From positions 186,001-250,000 of the forward strand of contig CAWETE010000012.1 in assembly GCA_963811895.1 (NCBI GenBank): a stretch of DNA of 64,000 nt, written 5' to 3'. This DNA comes from DASSUW01 sp963811895 (lineage in GTDB: Bacteria > Actinomycetota > Thermoleophilia > Solirubrobacterales > Solirubrobacteraceae). The first letter of the stretch is position 1, and every line of letters starts with the position of its first letter. Below the pieces are notes generated by a model that was not told the DNA's origin, made no database searches, and worked only from the letters and a program-made list of their open reading frames with translations. A program made the translations under genes and the position numbers. This document shows, piece after piece, positions 50,192 to 60,495 of the stretch.

Positions 50192-51163
50192 TCAGTCCTC
50201 GATCAGCTCGTCCAGGTTCGGCTCCTCCTCGATGAGCCCGTACTCGAGGCTGAGCTGCGACAGCAGCTCGACCGTGTCCGTCGTGATGTCCTGCCGCCAC
50301 TGCGGCAGCTTGATGTTCGCGGCCGCCTCGGGCGGGATCTGCGTGTACTCGGTGAGGATGTCGCGCACCGCGTCCGGGTTGTTCTGCGCGTAGTCGAGCG
50401 ACTTCTCCATCGCGGTGACGAAGCGGTCGACGACCTCCTCGTTCTCCTCTGCGTACTGCTTGGACGTGAAGTAGGTCGCCACCGTCAGGTCGGGCGCCGT
50501 GTTGACGTAGAACGGGTCGATCCCCTTCGCCTTGCCGGCCTTGCCCTGGCTGACGAACGGCTCGACGACGCAGGCGCCGTCGACGCGCTCGGCCTCGAGC
50601 GCCGCGTTCATGTCCGGGAACGGCACCTCGGTGAACTTGAGCTTGGTGTCGTCGACGCCCATGTCGGACAGCGACTTGCGGATCGTGACCTCGCAGATGT
50701 TCTTGAGCGTGTTGACGGCGATCGTCTTGCCCTCGAGGTCCTTCGGCTCCTTGATCGGGCCGTCCTTGAGCACGAGCAGGTCGGCCCAAGCCTCCTCCTC
50801 GGTCTTGCCGCCCAGCACGCCCTGGCTGATGATCTCGACCGGCAGGTCCTTGGACGCCGCGATCAGCAGCGAGACGACGTTCGAGAAGCCGATCTGGAAG
50901 TCGCCGCTGAGCACGGCCGGCGTGATCGCCGCGCCGCCCTCGGCGAGCTGCGGCTCGACCTTGAGATTCTCCTCCTCGAAGAAGCCCTGCTTGATGCCCA
51001 GGTAGAGCGGCGCCACGTCGGCGATCGGGATGACGCCGACCCGCAGCGTGGTCTGCTCGGCCTGGCCGCCTCCGCCTCCGGTGGGCTCCTCCTCGTCGTC
51101 GCCGCAGCCTCCGGCCACGAGCGCAGCCGCGATCCCCAGCGCTACCAGCCATCCCCGTCGCAT
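50192..51163 (-). CDS. ABC transporter substrate-binding lipoprotein (NMT1/SsuA-like)
   Basis: 323 residues. Signal peptide with lipobox LVAGGC, then an acidic/Gly linker. The binding-protein fold has LRVGVIPIADVAPLYLGIKQ, FFEEENLKVEPQLAEGG and LLVLKDGPIKEPKDLEGKTI, matching the nitrate/sulfonate/thiamine-precursor group, some of which bind aromatic acids. GAGGAGGAG precedes the ATG by three bases. No permease or ATPase gene lies nearby, so it is an orphan in this window. Being next to the pca genes suggests an aromatic or hydroaromatic ligand, which is inference. Confidence 0.9.
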   Translation of the reverse strand: MRRGWLVALGIAAALVAGGCGDDEEEPTGGGGGQAEQTTLRVGVIPIADVAPLYLGIKQGFFEEENLKVEPQLAEGGAAITPAVLSGDFQIGFSNVVSLLIAASKDLPVEIISQGVLGGKTEEEAWADLLVLKDGPIKEPKDLEGKTIAVNTLKNICEVTIRKSLSDMGVDDTKLKFTEVPFPDMNAALEAERVDGACVVEPFVSQGKAGKAKGIDPFYVNTAPDLTVATYFTSKQYAEENEEVVDRFVTAMEKSLDYAQNNPDAVRDILTEYTQIPPEAAANIKLPQWRQDITTDTVELLSQLSLEYGLIEEEPNLDELIED

Positions 51164-51201
51164 CGCTCCTCCTCGTCTGACGACGCGGGGGACAATACAA
51201 C

Positions 51202-51207
51202 AGACTA
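51202..51207 (-). promoter_or_regulatory. -10-like TAGTCT overlapping a stop codon
   Basis: The TAG stop of pcaL begins TAGTCT on the minus strand; the binding-protein ATG follows 38 bases later, leaving room for a leader with its strong ribosome site. Confidence 0.4.
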
Positions 51208-52304
51208 TTTGGCTTCTTCGCCGATGATCTGTTGTGCGATGGCGAAGGCGGAGTTTGCGGCCGGGACGCCGCAGTAGATCGCCGTCTGGAGCAGGATCTC
51301 CTTGATCTCGTCCGGGCTGAGGCCGTTGCGCAGCGCCGCGCGCGTGTGCATGGCCAGCTCGTTCTCGTGCCCGCCGGCGACCAGGGCGGTCAGCGTGATC
51401 GCGCTGCGCATGCGGCGGTCGAGGCCCGGCCGGGTCCAGATCTCGCCCCAGGCGTAGCGCGTGATCAGGTCCTGGAAGTCGGCCGTGAAGTCGGTGGTGC
51501 GCTCGATCGACGCGTCGACGTGCGCGTCGCCGAGCACCTCGCGGCGGGTGCGCATCCCGTCGTCCAGGAACCCGCGCAGCAGCCGGTTGAACTCGTCGGC
51601 GTGCTCGACGACGGCCAGGTGCCGCGCCCGCTCGATCACGTGCAGCCGCGCGCCGGGGATCTCCTCGGCGATCGCCGCGAGCTCCTCGGGCGGCGAGGCG
51701 GGATCGCCGTCGCCGGCGACGGCCAGCACCGGCATGCGGAGGTCGCCGAGCTGCCCGCGCAGGTCGTGGCCGCCGATCGCCTCGGCGCACGAGGCGTAGC
51801 CCTCGGCCGGCGTCGAGAGCAGGTTCGCGCGCAGCCGGTCGCGCATGGCGGCGGGCGCCTCCGGCGTCAGCCAGCGCTCGAGGGCGGCGTCGGCGACCGC
51901 CTCGACGCCCTCGGCGCGCACCGTCGCCGCCCCGCTCCGCTCCACGTCTCCGGCGGGCCGAACTGCCGCGAGGTGCAGCAGAGCGCGAGGCGTTCGATCC
52001 GCTCGGGAGCGCGCAGCGCCAGCGTCATGCCGACGGCGCCGCCGAGCGACAGCCCAACGAACGTGACGCTCTCGATGCCGAGCTCGTCGAGCAGCGCCAG
52101 CGCGTCGCCGGCGAGGTCGCCGACCGTGTAGGGACCGGGCGGCGCCGGCGAGTCGCCGTGTCCGCGGTGGTCGTAGCGCAGCACGCGGAACTCGTCCGTG
52201 AAGGCCTCCGCCTGCGCGTCCCACATCTCGAGCGTGGTGCCGAGCGAGCTGGAGAACATCACGACGGGGGCCAGCACGGGGCCTTCGAGCACGTAGTTGG
52301 TCAT
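51205..52304 (-). CDS. pcaL: PcaL: 3-oxoadipate enol-lactonase fused to 4-carboxymuconolactone decarboxylase, frameshifted
   Basis: About 366 residues after repair. N-terminal alpha/beta hydrolase: YDHRGHGDSPAPPGPYTVGD, FVGLSLGGAVGMTLALRAPE (nucleophile Ser in GLSLGG), ALCCTSRQFGPPETW. Later VLAVAGDGDPASPP (acid) and LHVIERARHLAVVEHADEF (His). C-terminal decarboxylase: GLDRRMRSAITLTALVAGGH and LSPDEIKEILLQTAIYCG. The frame slips near 51928-51942; the span is two bases over, so two insertions (AGCG-G-AGCGG-G-GCGG) are likely. PcaL performs two steps of the protocatechuate branch, giving 3-oxoadipate. ATGA-coupled to pcaB. Confidence 0.9.
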
Positions 52305-53344
52305 TCCAGCTCCAGGGCGCGGTCGATCAGCGCGTCGACGAGTGCCTGGTCGACCTCGCCTTCGACGGGGTGGGGGTGGACGGTGAGGCCGTCGAGCGCC
52401 TCGCGCAGCGACCAGGCGGCGCCCCCGGTGCAGGCGAGCGCGGTGCTCAGCGCGCTCCACTCGCTCTGCCACGCGCCGGCCGCGCGCTCGTGCTCGCCGG
52501 CCATCGCCTCGAGCAGCACGCCGGCCGCGCCGCGCACCGACCGCGCGGCCGCCCGCGCGCGGATGGCGCCCACCGGGTTCTGCTTGTGCGGCATCGACGA
52601 CGATCCTCCGCGGCCGCCTTCGCTCGACTCCGAGGCTTCGCCGGCCTCGGCCATCAGCACGATGTCGAGCGCGACCTTCTCGCACGCGCCGGCGGCGATC
52701 GCCAGCGCGGCGCCGAGGCCGGCGACGCGGGTGCGGTCGCTGTGCCACGCCAGCCGCGGCTCGCCGAGCTCGAGCCGCTCGGCGAACCGGGCGATCAGGC
52801 GCGGCGACTGCACGCCGACGGGCCCGCCGAGCTGCGCGGCGAGCTCCGCGTGCCGCAGGCGCTCGCGCGCCGAGGCGACGCCGTCCAGCCAGCCCGCGGC
52901 CTTGAGCCCGAAGGTGATCGGCTGCGCCGGCTGCATCAGCGTGCGCCCGGCCATCACCGTGGCGCGGTGCTCGCCGGCGAGCCGGGCGCAGGCGGCGACG
53001 ACGCCGTCGAGCTCGGCCAGGATCAGCGCGCGCGCCCGGCGGGCGACGAGCATGGCCGCCGTGTCGAGGATGTCCTGGCTGGTGGCGCCGTGGTGCGCCT
53101 CGGGCGCCCGCTCGCGCAGCGCCGCGGCGAGCGGGACGACCGGGTTGGCCGCCTCGCGCCCGCCGATCTCGTAGGAGCCGCGGCAGGCCTCGGCGACCGC
53201 CTCGGCGGCCTCGCGCGAGATCACGCCCTCGTCGGCCTGCGCGGCGGCCAGCGCGGCCTCGGCCTCGAGCATGGCGGCGAGCCACGACTCGTCGCTGACT
53301 GCGGCAGCGACGTCGTCGGGCACGAAGATCGAGTCAAACGTCAA
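52301..53344 (-). CDS. pcaB: 3-carboxy-cis,cis-muconate cycloisomerase
   Basis: 347 residues, aspartase/fumarase superfamily. HHGATSQDILDTAAMLVARR, TLMQPAQPITFGLKAAGWLD and the signature GGSSSMPHKQNPVGAIRAR are intact. It cyclises 3-carboxymuconate to 4-carboxymuconolactone. The C-terminal domain is short compared with the ~450-residue proteobacterial enzyme, as in many actinobacteria. The start TTG 53344 lies inside the end of pcaG (11-base overlap); no ATG fits better. Part of the pcaIJFHGBL order on the minus strand. Confidence 0.93.
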   Translation of the reverse strand: MTFDSIFVPDDVAAAVSDESWLAAMLEAEAALAAAQADEGVISREAAEAVAEACRGSYEIGGREAANPVVPLAAALRERAPEAHHGATSQDILDTAAMLVARRARALILAELDGVVAACARLAGEHRATVMAGRTLMQPAQPITFGLKAAGWLDGVASARERLRHAELAAQLGGPVGVQSPRLIARFAERLELGEPRLAWHSDRTRVAGLGAALAIAAGACEKVALDIVLMAEAGEASESSEGGRGGSSSMPHKQNPVGAIRARAAARSVRGAAGVLLEAMAGEHERAAGAWQSEWSALSTALACTGGAAWSLREALDGLTVHPHPVEGEVDQALVDALIDRALELE

Positions 53345-53876
53345 GGAATGCGGTCTGGCGCTCGCCCTGCAGGTGGACGTCGAAGGTCAGCACACCAGCT
53401 TGCGGTCGCGCAATGAGGGTATGTCTGAGCGCCTCGTCCTCGATCGACGAGAGCAGCGGGTCGGCCGCGTTCGCCTCCGCCTCGTCGGGGAAGTAGAGGC
53501 GCGTGTAGAGGTGGCGCAGCAGCCCGCGGGCGAGCACGCAGACGCTGATGTGCGGTGCCTGGCCGTCGGCCGCGCCGGGCTTGACGGTGACGAACTCGAA
53601 GCGCCCCTCGGCGTCGGTCGGGCAGCGCCCGAAGCCGTCGAAGCCGTCCTCCAGCGGCAGCTCCTCGCGCGTGTCCTCCGGATGGCGGTAGCGGCCGTGG
53701 CGGTTGGCCTGCCAGATCTCCACCAGCGCATCGTCGACCGGCTGGCCGTCGCCGTCGATCACCGCCCCGACGATGCGGATCGCGTCGGGGTCGCCGGGCG
53801 AGACGAGGCGCTCGCCGCCCTCGTAGGGAAGTGCGTACTCGAAGAAGGGGCCGACGGTCTGCGACGGCGTGCTCAT
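53334..53876 (-). CDS. pcaG: Protocatechuate 3,4-dioxygenase alpha subunit
   Basis: 180 residues, usual for the alpha chain. TPSQTVGPFFEYALPY opens the family; DDALVEIWQANRHGRY, FGRCPTDAEGRFEFVTVKPG and HISVCVLARGLLRHLYTRLY are the conserved blocks. The alpha chain lacks the full iron-ligand set and pairs with PcaH. Its start codon shares the A of the pcaH stop (TGATG), so translation is coupled. Confidence 0.95.
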   Translation of the reverse strand: MSTPSQTVGPFFEYALPYEGGERLVSPGDPDAIRIVGAVIDGDGQPVDDALVEIWQANRHGRYRHPEDTREELPLEDGFDGFGRCPTDAEGRFEFVTVKPGAADGQAPHISVCVLARGLLRHLYTRLYFPDEAEANAADPLLSSIEDEALRHTLIARPQAGVLTFDVHLQGERQTAFLDV

Positions 53877-54567
53877 CAGTGCTCCATCGGCGTCGCTTCG
53901 CGCCCGCGGAGCACGATGTCGAACTGGTAGCCGAGCGCCCACTCGGACTCGGTGGTGCCGAGGTCGAAGCTCGCGATCATCCGCTCGCGCGCCGCCGGGT
54001 CGCGGACCGACTGGAAGATCGGGTCCTGCCCGAACAGCGGGTCGCCGGGGAAGTACATCTGCGTCACCAGCCGGGTCGCGAACGCGGTCCCGAACAGCGA
54101 GAAGTGGATGTGCGCGGGCCGCCAGGCGTTGTCGTGGTTCCCCCACGGGTAGGCGCCCGGCTTGATCGTGACGAAGCGGTAGCGGCCCTCGTCGTCGGTC
54201 ATGGCGCGGCCGGCGCCGGTGAAGTTGGGGTCGAGCGGCGCCGGGTGGCGGTCGGCGCGGTGGATGTAGCGCCCGGCGGCGTTGCACTGCCAGATCTCCA
54301 CCAGCGAGTTGCGGACCGGGCGGCCGTCGCCGTCGAGCACGCGGCCGGTGACGATGATCCGCTCGCCGAGCGGCTCGCCGGCGTGCTGGCGCGTGAGGTC
54401 GTGGTCGAGCGGGCCGACGCGGTCGTGCCCGTAGACCGGGCCGGTGATCTCGGACAGCGTGTGGGGGAGGAGGATCAGCGGCTTGTCGGGCGCCCGCCGC
54501 GCGGTCGAGGCGTACTCGGGGCTGAGGTATGCCGGGTGGGTGCCCTCTGGATCGTGCCGGTAGCCGT

Positions 54568-54571
<4 letters not shown>
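53876..54571 (-). CDS. pcaH: Protocatechuate 3,4-dioxygenase beta subunit
   Basis: 231 residues from GTG in a GTGA overlap with pcaF. It cleaves protocatechuate between the hydroxyls. Non-haem Fe(III) ligands are visible: Tyr in QCNAAGRYIHRADRH, Tyr in TIKPGAYPWGNHDNAW, and the two His of WRPAHIHFSLFG. FATRLVTQMYFPGDPLF is the subunit-contact region. Full length. Confidence 0.95.
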
Positions 54572-55705
<1,134 letters not shown>

Positions 55706-55713
<8 letters not shown>

Positions 55714-56392
55714 CGAGCTCCCGGAGGGCGTCGAGCTCGTCGGCCGTCGGCGGATCGGTCGTCTCGAGGTCGTCGGCGACCTTCAGCTCCCAGCCCGTCG
55801 CCTCGCGCGCCTGCTCCAAGGTCACGCCGGGGTGGAGCGCCTCGAGCACGAGCTCGTCGTGCCGGCGCAGCACGCCGAGGTCGGTGATGACCACCTGGTC
55901 CTGCGCGCCGAGCGACGTCTTGAAGTCGAGCTCGTCGACGAAGGAGCGCGGCGACTGGCGGATGATCGTGATCACCCGCCGAGTGTGCGCCGCGATCTCA
56001 GGCGCACCGCCGGCCCCTGGCAGGCGCACCTTCGGCTCGTCGTACGAGCCGATGACCGTTGAGTTGAGGTTGCCGAAGCGGTCGATCTGGGCCGCGCCGA
56101 GGAACCCTACGTCAATCCGGCCCCCCTGCAACCAGTAATTGAAGATTTCGGGTACGGACACCACTGAATCGGCGGTCTCCGCAAGGTCACCGTCACCGAT
56201 CGACAACGGCAGCCGGGTCGGCTTGGAGCCGATCGTGCCCGATTCGTAGATCAGCACGACATCCGGCGCGTGCCTGCCGCGGGCCAGGTTGGCGGCGGTC
56301 GAGGGCAGGCCGATGCCGACGAAGCAGACCTCGCCGTCGCGCAGCTCGCGGGCCGCGGCCACGGTCATCATCTCGTCGGCGCTGTGCTCCAC
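55706..56392 (-). CDS. pcaJ: 3-oxoadipate CoA-transferase subunit B
   Basis: 228 residues. CFVGIGLPSTAANLARG, VLIYESGTIGSKPTRLPLSIG (catalytic Glu in ESG) and FLGAAQIDRFGNLNSTVIG define the beta chain of class I CoA-transferases. GTG 56392 is preferred because the preceding EHSADEMMTVAAARELRDG matches the family; ATG 56371 would give an ATGA overlap instead. The C-terminal extension (ELKVADDLETTDPPTADEL) is as in actinobacterial homologues. With PcaI it makes 3-oxoadipyl-CoA from succinyl-CoA. Confidence 0.9.
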
Positions 56393-57180
56393 AGGACGTG
56401 CTCCTCCATCCACGCCTTGAACGTGTCGCGGTCGCGCGCGATCGGGTCCCAGGCCTTGTAGAAGTCGTTGTCGCGGTCGTAGTAGTCGTGGGCGTAGGAG
56501 GGGTGCGCGCCGCGCGGCGCCTCGGCCACCGCGGTGACCGCCCAGTTGGGGATGACGATCGCGCCCGGCCGCGGCTCGAGCTCGTCGACGATCTCCTCGA
56601 CGGTCACGAGGGAGCGCTGCGCCGCCAGCACGACCTCCTTCTGGATGCCGACGATGCCCCACAGCTGGACGTTGCCCTTCCGGTCCGCCCGCTGGGCGTG
56701 GACGATGCCGACGTCCGGCCGCAGGGCGGGCACGGCGGTCAGCTCCTCGCCCGTGAAGGGGCAGGTGATCCGCGCGACGTTCGCCTTGAGGTCCGTGCCC
56801 GTGGCTCCGCGCATGACGCCGAAGGGCAGCCGCGCGGCGCCTGCCGCGTACCGGTTGGCCATCGCCGCGTGCGTGTGCTCCTCGAGCTCGAGCGGCTCGG
56901 GCCAGCCGTTCTCGACCGCGTCGCGCAGCCGGCGCAGCGAGCCGACGCCGGGGTTGCCGCCCCACGAGAACACCAGCCGGCGCGCGCAGCCCATCCCGAT
57001 CATCTGGTCGTAGATGAGGTCCGGCGTCATCCGGATCAGCTCGAGCCGCTTGCGCTCCTGGCGCACGATCTCGTGCCCGGCGGCGAACGGGATCAGGTGC
57101 GTGAAGCCCTCGAGCGCGACGCTGTCGCCGTCGTGGACGAGCGTCCGGATCGCGTCGGAGAGGGTGGTGACGTCGGCCAC
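56368..57180 (-). CDS. pcaI: 3-oxoadipate CoA-transferase subunit A
   Basis: 270 residues from GTG 57180. DGDSVALEGFTHLIPFAAG is the CoA-binding start, FSWGGNPGVGSLRRLRDAVE and DVGIVHAQRADRKGNVQLWG the alpha-chain blocks. First gene of the pca operon, four bases after the TetR gene. No good ribosome site precedes it. A 17-base palindrome (57191-57207) inside the end of tetR sits just upstream and may be a regulatory site. Confidence 0.92.
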   Translation of the reverse strand: MADVTTLSDAIRTLVHDGDSVALEGFTHLIPFAAGHEIVRQERKRLELIRMTPDLIYDQMIGMGCARRLVFSWGGNPGVGSLRRLRDAVENGWPEPLELEEHTHAAMANRYAAGAARLPFGVMRGATGTDLKANVARITCPFTGEELTAVPALRPDVGIVHAQRADRKGNVQLWGIVGIQKEVVLAAQRSLVTVEEIVDELEPRPGAIVIPNWAVTAVAEAPRGAHPSYAHDYYDRDNDFYKAWDPIARDRDTFKAWMEEHVLWSTAPTR

Positions 57181-57184
57181 CGGG

Positions 57185-57859
57185 CTAGTTTGTCAAATCA
57201 ATTGACAGATAGCCCACGACCATGTCGCCGAGCATGCTGCGGTAGTGCTCGCGGCGCTTCGGGTCGGCCAGGTCGCGGTCGAACAGCGTCCCGAAGGTGT
57301 GGCGGTTGGCCACGCGGAACACGCAGAAGGCGCTGATCATCATGTGCACGTCGATCGCGTCGACGTCGGGCCGGAACAGGCCCTGGCCGCGGCCGCGCTC
57401 GAGGATCCGCTCGAGCAGGTCGATGGCCGGCGTCCCGAGCTCGGCGATCGCCTGCGACCGCGCCATGTGCTCGGCGTGGTGGATGTTCTCGATGCTCACG
57501 AGGCGGATGAACTCCGGGTGCGCCTCGTGGTGGTCGAAGGTCAGCTCGGCGATCCGGCGCACGGCGGCGCCGGGCTCGAGGCCGTCGACGTCGACCTGCT
57601 TCTCGGCCTGCCGGACCGCGGTGTAGGCGCGCTCGAGCACCGCGATGTAGAGCTGCTCCTTGCCGCCGAAGTAGTAGTAGATCATGCGCTTGGTGGTGCG
57701 CATGCGCTCGGCCATGTCGTCGACGCGGGCGCCGGCGTAGCCGTTGGCGGCGAACTCGCGCGTCGCCACCTCGAGGATCTCGTTCCGCGTCCGCTCGGCG
57801 TCGCGCTGGCGTTCCGGTGCGGCCGCCATCCCGGCCGATTGTATGGCGTTTGACATCAT
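57185..57859 (-). CDS. TetR-family regulator of the shikimate/protocatechuate genes
   Basis: 224 residues. Helix-turn-helix: ILEVATREFAANGYAGARVD to TTKRMIYYYFGGKEQLYIAV. The C-terminal domain (GYLSIDLTN ending) resembles the TetR_C group found with aromatic catabolism genes. It is divergent from the AroE-like gene across a 53-base gap that holds a GTAAcGTAC/GTACaTTAC palindrome overlapping both -10 candidates. It therefore probably represses itself, the downstream pca genes and the divergent operon until an intermediate binds. Confidence 0.9.
   Translation of the reverse strand: MMSNAIQSAGMAAAPERQRDAERTRNEILEVATREFAANGYAGARVDDMAERMRTTKRMIYYYFGGKEQLYIAVLERAYTAVRQAEKQVDVDGLEPGAAVRRIAELTFDHHEAHPEFIRLVSIENIHHAEHMARSQAIAELGTPAIDLLERILERGRGQGLFRPDVDAIDVHMMISAFCVFRVANRHTFGTLFDRDLADPKRREHYRSMLGDMVVGYLSIDLTN
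57191..57207. promoter_or_regulatory. Palindrome TGTCAA-N5-TTGACA before pcaI
   Basis: A perfect 6-base inverted repeat with a five-base AT-rich centre, an unusual AT-rich patch, lying in the last codons of tetR and starting 11 bases upstream of the pcaI GTG. Could be an operator or part of a promoter for the pca genes. Confidence 0.45.
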
Positions 57860-57872
57860 CGGCGATCGGTGA

Positions 57873-57896
57873 GTAACGTACCAGTTCGTACATTAC
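57873..57896. promoter_or_regulatory. TetR-type operator in the divergent promoter region
   Basis: GTAACGTAC-N6-GTACATTAC: nine-base arms with one mismatch. TACATT on the plus strand and TACGTT on the minus strand, each a possible -10, lie within the arms, so one bound dimer would block both promoters. Confidence 0.65.
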
Positions 57897-57912
57897 GACG
57901 CGGGGGAGGACC

Positions 57913-58728
57913 GTGGAGCGGTACGAGGTCGGACTGATCGGCGCGGGGATCGGCACGTCGCTGAGCCCGGCGCTGCACGAGCGCGAGGCAGCCGAGCTCG
58001 ACCTCGACTACGCCTACCGGCTGATCGAGATCGGCGAGCGGGACGTCGGCGACGTGCTCGGCCGCGCCCGCGAGGCCGGCTTCCGCGGCGTCAACGTCAC
58101 CCGTCCGTGCAAGCAGGACGTGGTCGCCCACCTCGACGCCCTGTCCGACGACGCCGAAGCGCTCCAGGCCGTCAACACCGTCGTCTTCGAGGACGGCCGC
58201 ACCGTCGGCCACAACACCGACACGACCGGCTTCGCCGAGCACTTCGCGCGCCACCTGCCCGAAGCCGAGCTCGACCATGTCGTGCTGCTCGGGGGCGGCG
58301 GGGCCGGCACCGCGGTGGGGCTCGCCGCGCTCCGGCTCGGGGCCGGCCGGCTGACCGTCGTCGACGTCGACCGCGAGCGGGCCGAGGCCTGCGCCCGCCG
58401 GCTCGGCGCCGAGGTCGGGACGCTCGAGAGCCTCGCGGATGCCGACGGGCTGATCCATGCGACGCCGACCGGCATGGAGGGGCATCCCGGCCTGCCGCTC
58501 GACGAGGACGCGCTGCACCCGGACCTGTGGGTCGCGGAGGTCGTCTATCGCCCGCTCGAGACCGATCTGCTCAAGCGCGCGCGGGAGATCGGCTGCCGCA
58601 CGCTCGACGGCGGCGGGATGGCCGTCTTCCAGGCCGCCGACTCGTTCGAGCTGTTCACCGGCCTGGAGGCCGACCGCGACCGGATGCTGCGGCACTTCGC
58701 CGAGCTCGTGGGGGCGCCCGCGCGATGA
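57913..58728 (+). CDS. Shikimate/quinate dehydrogenase (AroE-like)
   Basis: 271 residues from GTG, with GGGGGAGGACC just upstream. VGLIGAGIGTSLSPALHERE is the substrate Ser loop, FRGVNVTRPCKQDVV carries the catalytic Lys, GHNTDTTGF the Asp, and VVLLGGGGAGTAVGLAALRL the NAD(P) loop. In this operon it probably oxidises shikimate (or quinate) to 3-dehydroshikimate (or 3-dehydroquinate) for catabolism rather than biosynthesis. VDVDRERAE after the third strand (acidic residue) suggests NAD rather than NADP. ATGA-coupled to quiC. Confidence 0.9.
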   Translation: MERYEVGLIGAGIGTSLSPALHEREAAELDLDYAYRLIEIGERDVGDVLGRAREAGFRGVNVTRPCKQDVVAHLDALSDDAEALQAVNTVVFEDGRTVGHNTDTTGFAEHFARHLPEAELDHVVLLGGGGAGTAVGLAALRLGAGRLTVVDVDRERAEACARRLGAEVGTLESLADADGLIHATPTGMEGHPGLPLDEDALHPDLWVAEVVYRPLETDLLKRAREIGCRTLDGGGMAVFQAADSFELFTGLEADRDRMLRHFAELVGAPAR

Positions 58729-60495
58729 GGCGCTCGATCGCCACCGTCTGCCTGAGCGGCACGCTCGACGAGAAGCTCGCCGCGGCGGCACGCGCCGGCT
58801 TCGACGGCGTCGAGATCTTCGAGCCCGACCTGCTCAACTCGCCGCTGCCGCCCGCCGAGGTCCGGCGCGTGGCCGACGAGCTCGGCCTGACGATCGACCT
58901 CTTCCAGCCGTTCCGCGACTTCGAGGCCGTGCCGGAGCCCGACTTCCGCCGCGCCGAGGCGAAGTTCGACGTCATGGAGGAGCTCGGCGCCGACACCCTG
59001 CTCGTCTGCTCCAACGTCTCGCCCGAGGCGATCGACGACGACGACCTGGCCGCCGAGCAGCTGCACGCGCTGGCCGAGCGAGCGCACGAGCGCGGCCTTC
59101 GCATCGCCTACGAGGCGCTCGCCTGGGGCCGCCACGTCGACGAGTACGACCACGCCTGGCGGATCGTCGCGGCGGCAGACCACCCGGCGCTCGGCACCTG
59201 CCTGGACTCCTTCCACATCCTCTCGCGGGGCACCGACCTCGGGGCGATCGCCGGCATCGACAAGGTCTTCTACCTCCAGCTCGCCGACGCCCCGCACCTG
59301 AGCATGGACGTGCTCCAGTGGAGCCGCCACCACCGCTGCTTCCCGGGCCAGGGCTCGTTCGACCTGGCGGACTTCGTGGCGCGCGTGCTGGCGACGGGCT
59401 ACGACGGGCCGCTCTCGCTCGAGGTCTTCAACGACGTCTTCCGCCAGGCCGACCCCGACCGCACGGCGATCGACGCCATGCGCTCGCTGCTGGTGCTGGA
59501 GGACGAGCTGCCGGCGTCGCCGGCGCTCGACGGGTTCGCCTTCGTGGAGATCGGCGTCGACGGGCATTCTGCGCCGGAGACCGAGGAGCTGCTGCGGACG
59601 CTCGGGTTCGCCCACGTCGGCCCCCACCGCAGCAAGCCGGTCCAGCTCTGGCAGCACGGCGACATCCGCATCGTGGTCAACCACGGCGTGGGCGACGACG
59701 ACCCCGAGGTGGTGGCCGTCGCGGTCGAGAGCGCCGACCCGCAGGCGTCCGCGCAGCGCGCCGAGGCGCTGCTCGCGCCGGTGCTCGAGCGCCGCCGCGG
59801 TCCCGGCGAGGCCGACCTCGCGGCGATCGCCGCGCCCGACGGCACGGCGGTGTTCTTCTCCGGCCCGGACCGGAGCTGGCTGCACGACTTCGTCGCGCTC
59901 GAGGCCGAGCCCGGGCAACGGCGTTCCGATCGATCGCATCGACCACATCACGCTCGCCCAGCCGTTCGACGCCTTCGACGAGGCCGGGCTGTTCTACCGC
60001 TCGGTGCTCGACCTGCGGCCCGCCGCGAGCGCCGAGCTGGCCGCGCCCGGCGGCCTGGTCCGCAGCCGGGCGCTGTCGAACGGCCCCGTGCGGATCGTGC
60101 TCAACGTGCCCGCCCTGGCCGGCACCCAGACCGGGCAGGCCGAGCTCCAGCACGTGGCCTTCGCGTGCGAGGACGCGCTCGCCGCCGCCCGCGCGATGCA
60201 CGAGCGGGGCGCGCCGATCCTGCCCATCCCGGGCAACTACTACGACGATCTCGCCGCCCGCTACGAGCTGCCGTTCCTCGACGAGCTGCGCGAGCTGGAC
60301 GTGCTCTACGACCGCAGCGAGAGCGGCGAGCTCCTGCACTTCTACAGCGCCCTCGAGGGCCGCGTGTTCTTCGAGGTACTCGAGCGGCGGGGGACCTATG
60401 ACGGCTACGGGGCCGCGAACTCACCCGTGCGGATGGCAGCGCAACGAACCACCACGAGGAGGAGACATGCAGCGCACGCAGGTCGTCGAAGCTGA
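58725..60495 (+). CDS. quiC: QuiC: 3-dehydroshikimate dehydratase (TIM barrel plus HPPD-like domain), frameshifted
   Basis: About 589 residues after repair. The N-terminal sugar-phosphate-isomerase-like barrel has IATVCLSGTLDEKLAAAARA, GFDGVEIFEPDLL, IAYEALAWGRHVDEYDHAW and LGTCLDSFHILSRG. The C-terminal part contains vicinal-oxygen-chelate (4-hydroxyphenylpyruvate-dioxygenase-like) repeats: DRIDHITLAQPFDAF and ELQHVAFACEDALAAA. This fused form is known in Pseudomonas QuiC1 and turns 3-dehydroshikimate into protocatechuate. The frame slips at 59913-59915 (GAGCCC-G-GGCAAC). The frame runs 28 bases into the transporter gene. Confidence 0.9.

Noticed and set aside
57181..57207. TTGACA in the palindrome as the -35 of pcaI
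   Set aside because: It lies too close to the GTG for a -35/-10 arrangement to fit before the start codon, so an operator reading is preferred.
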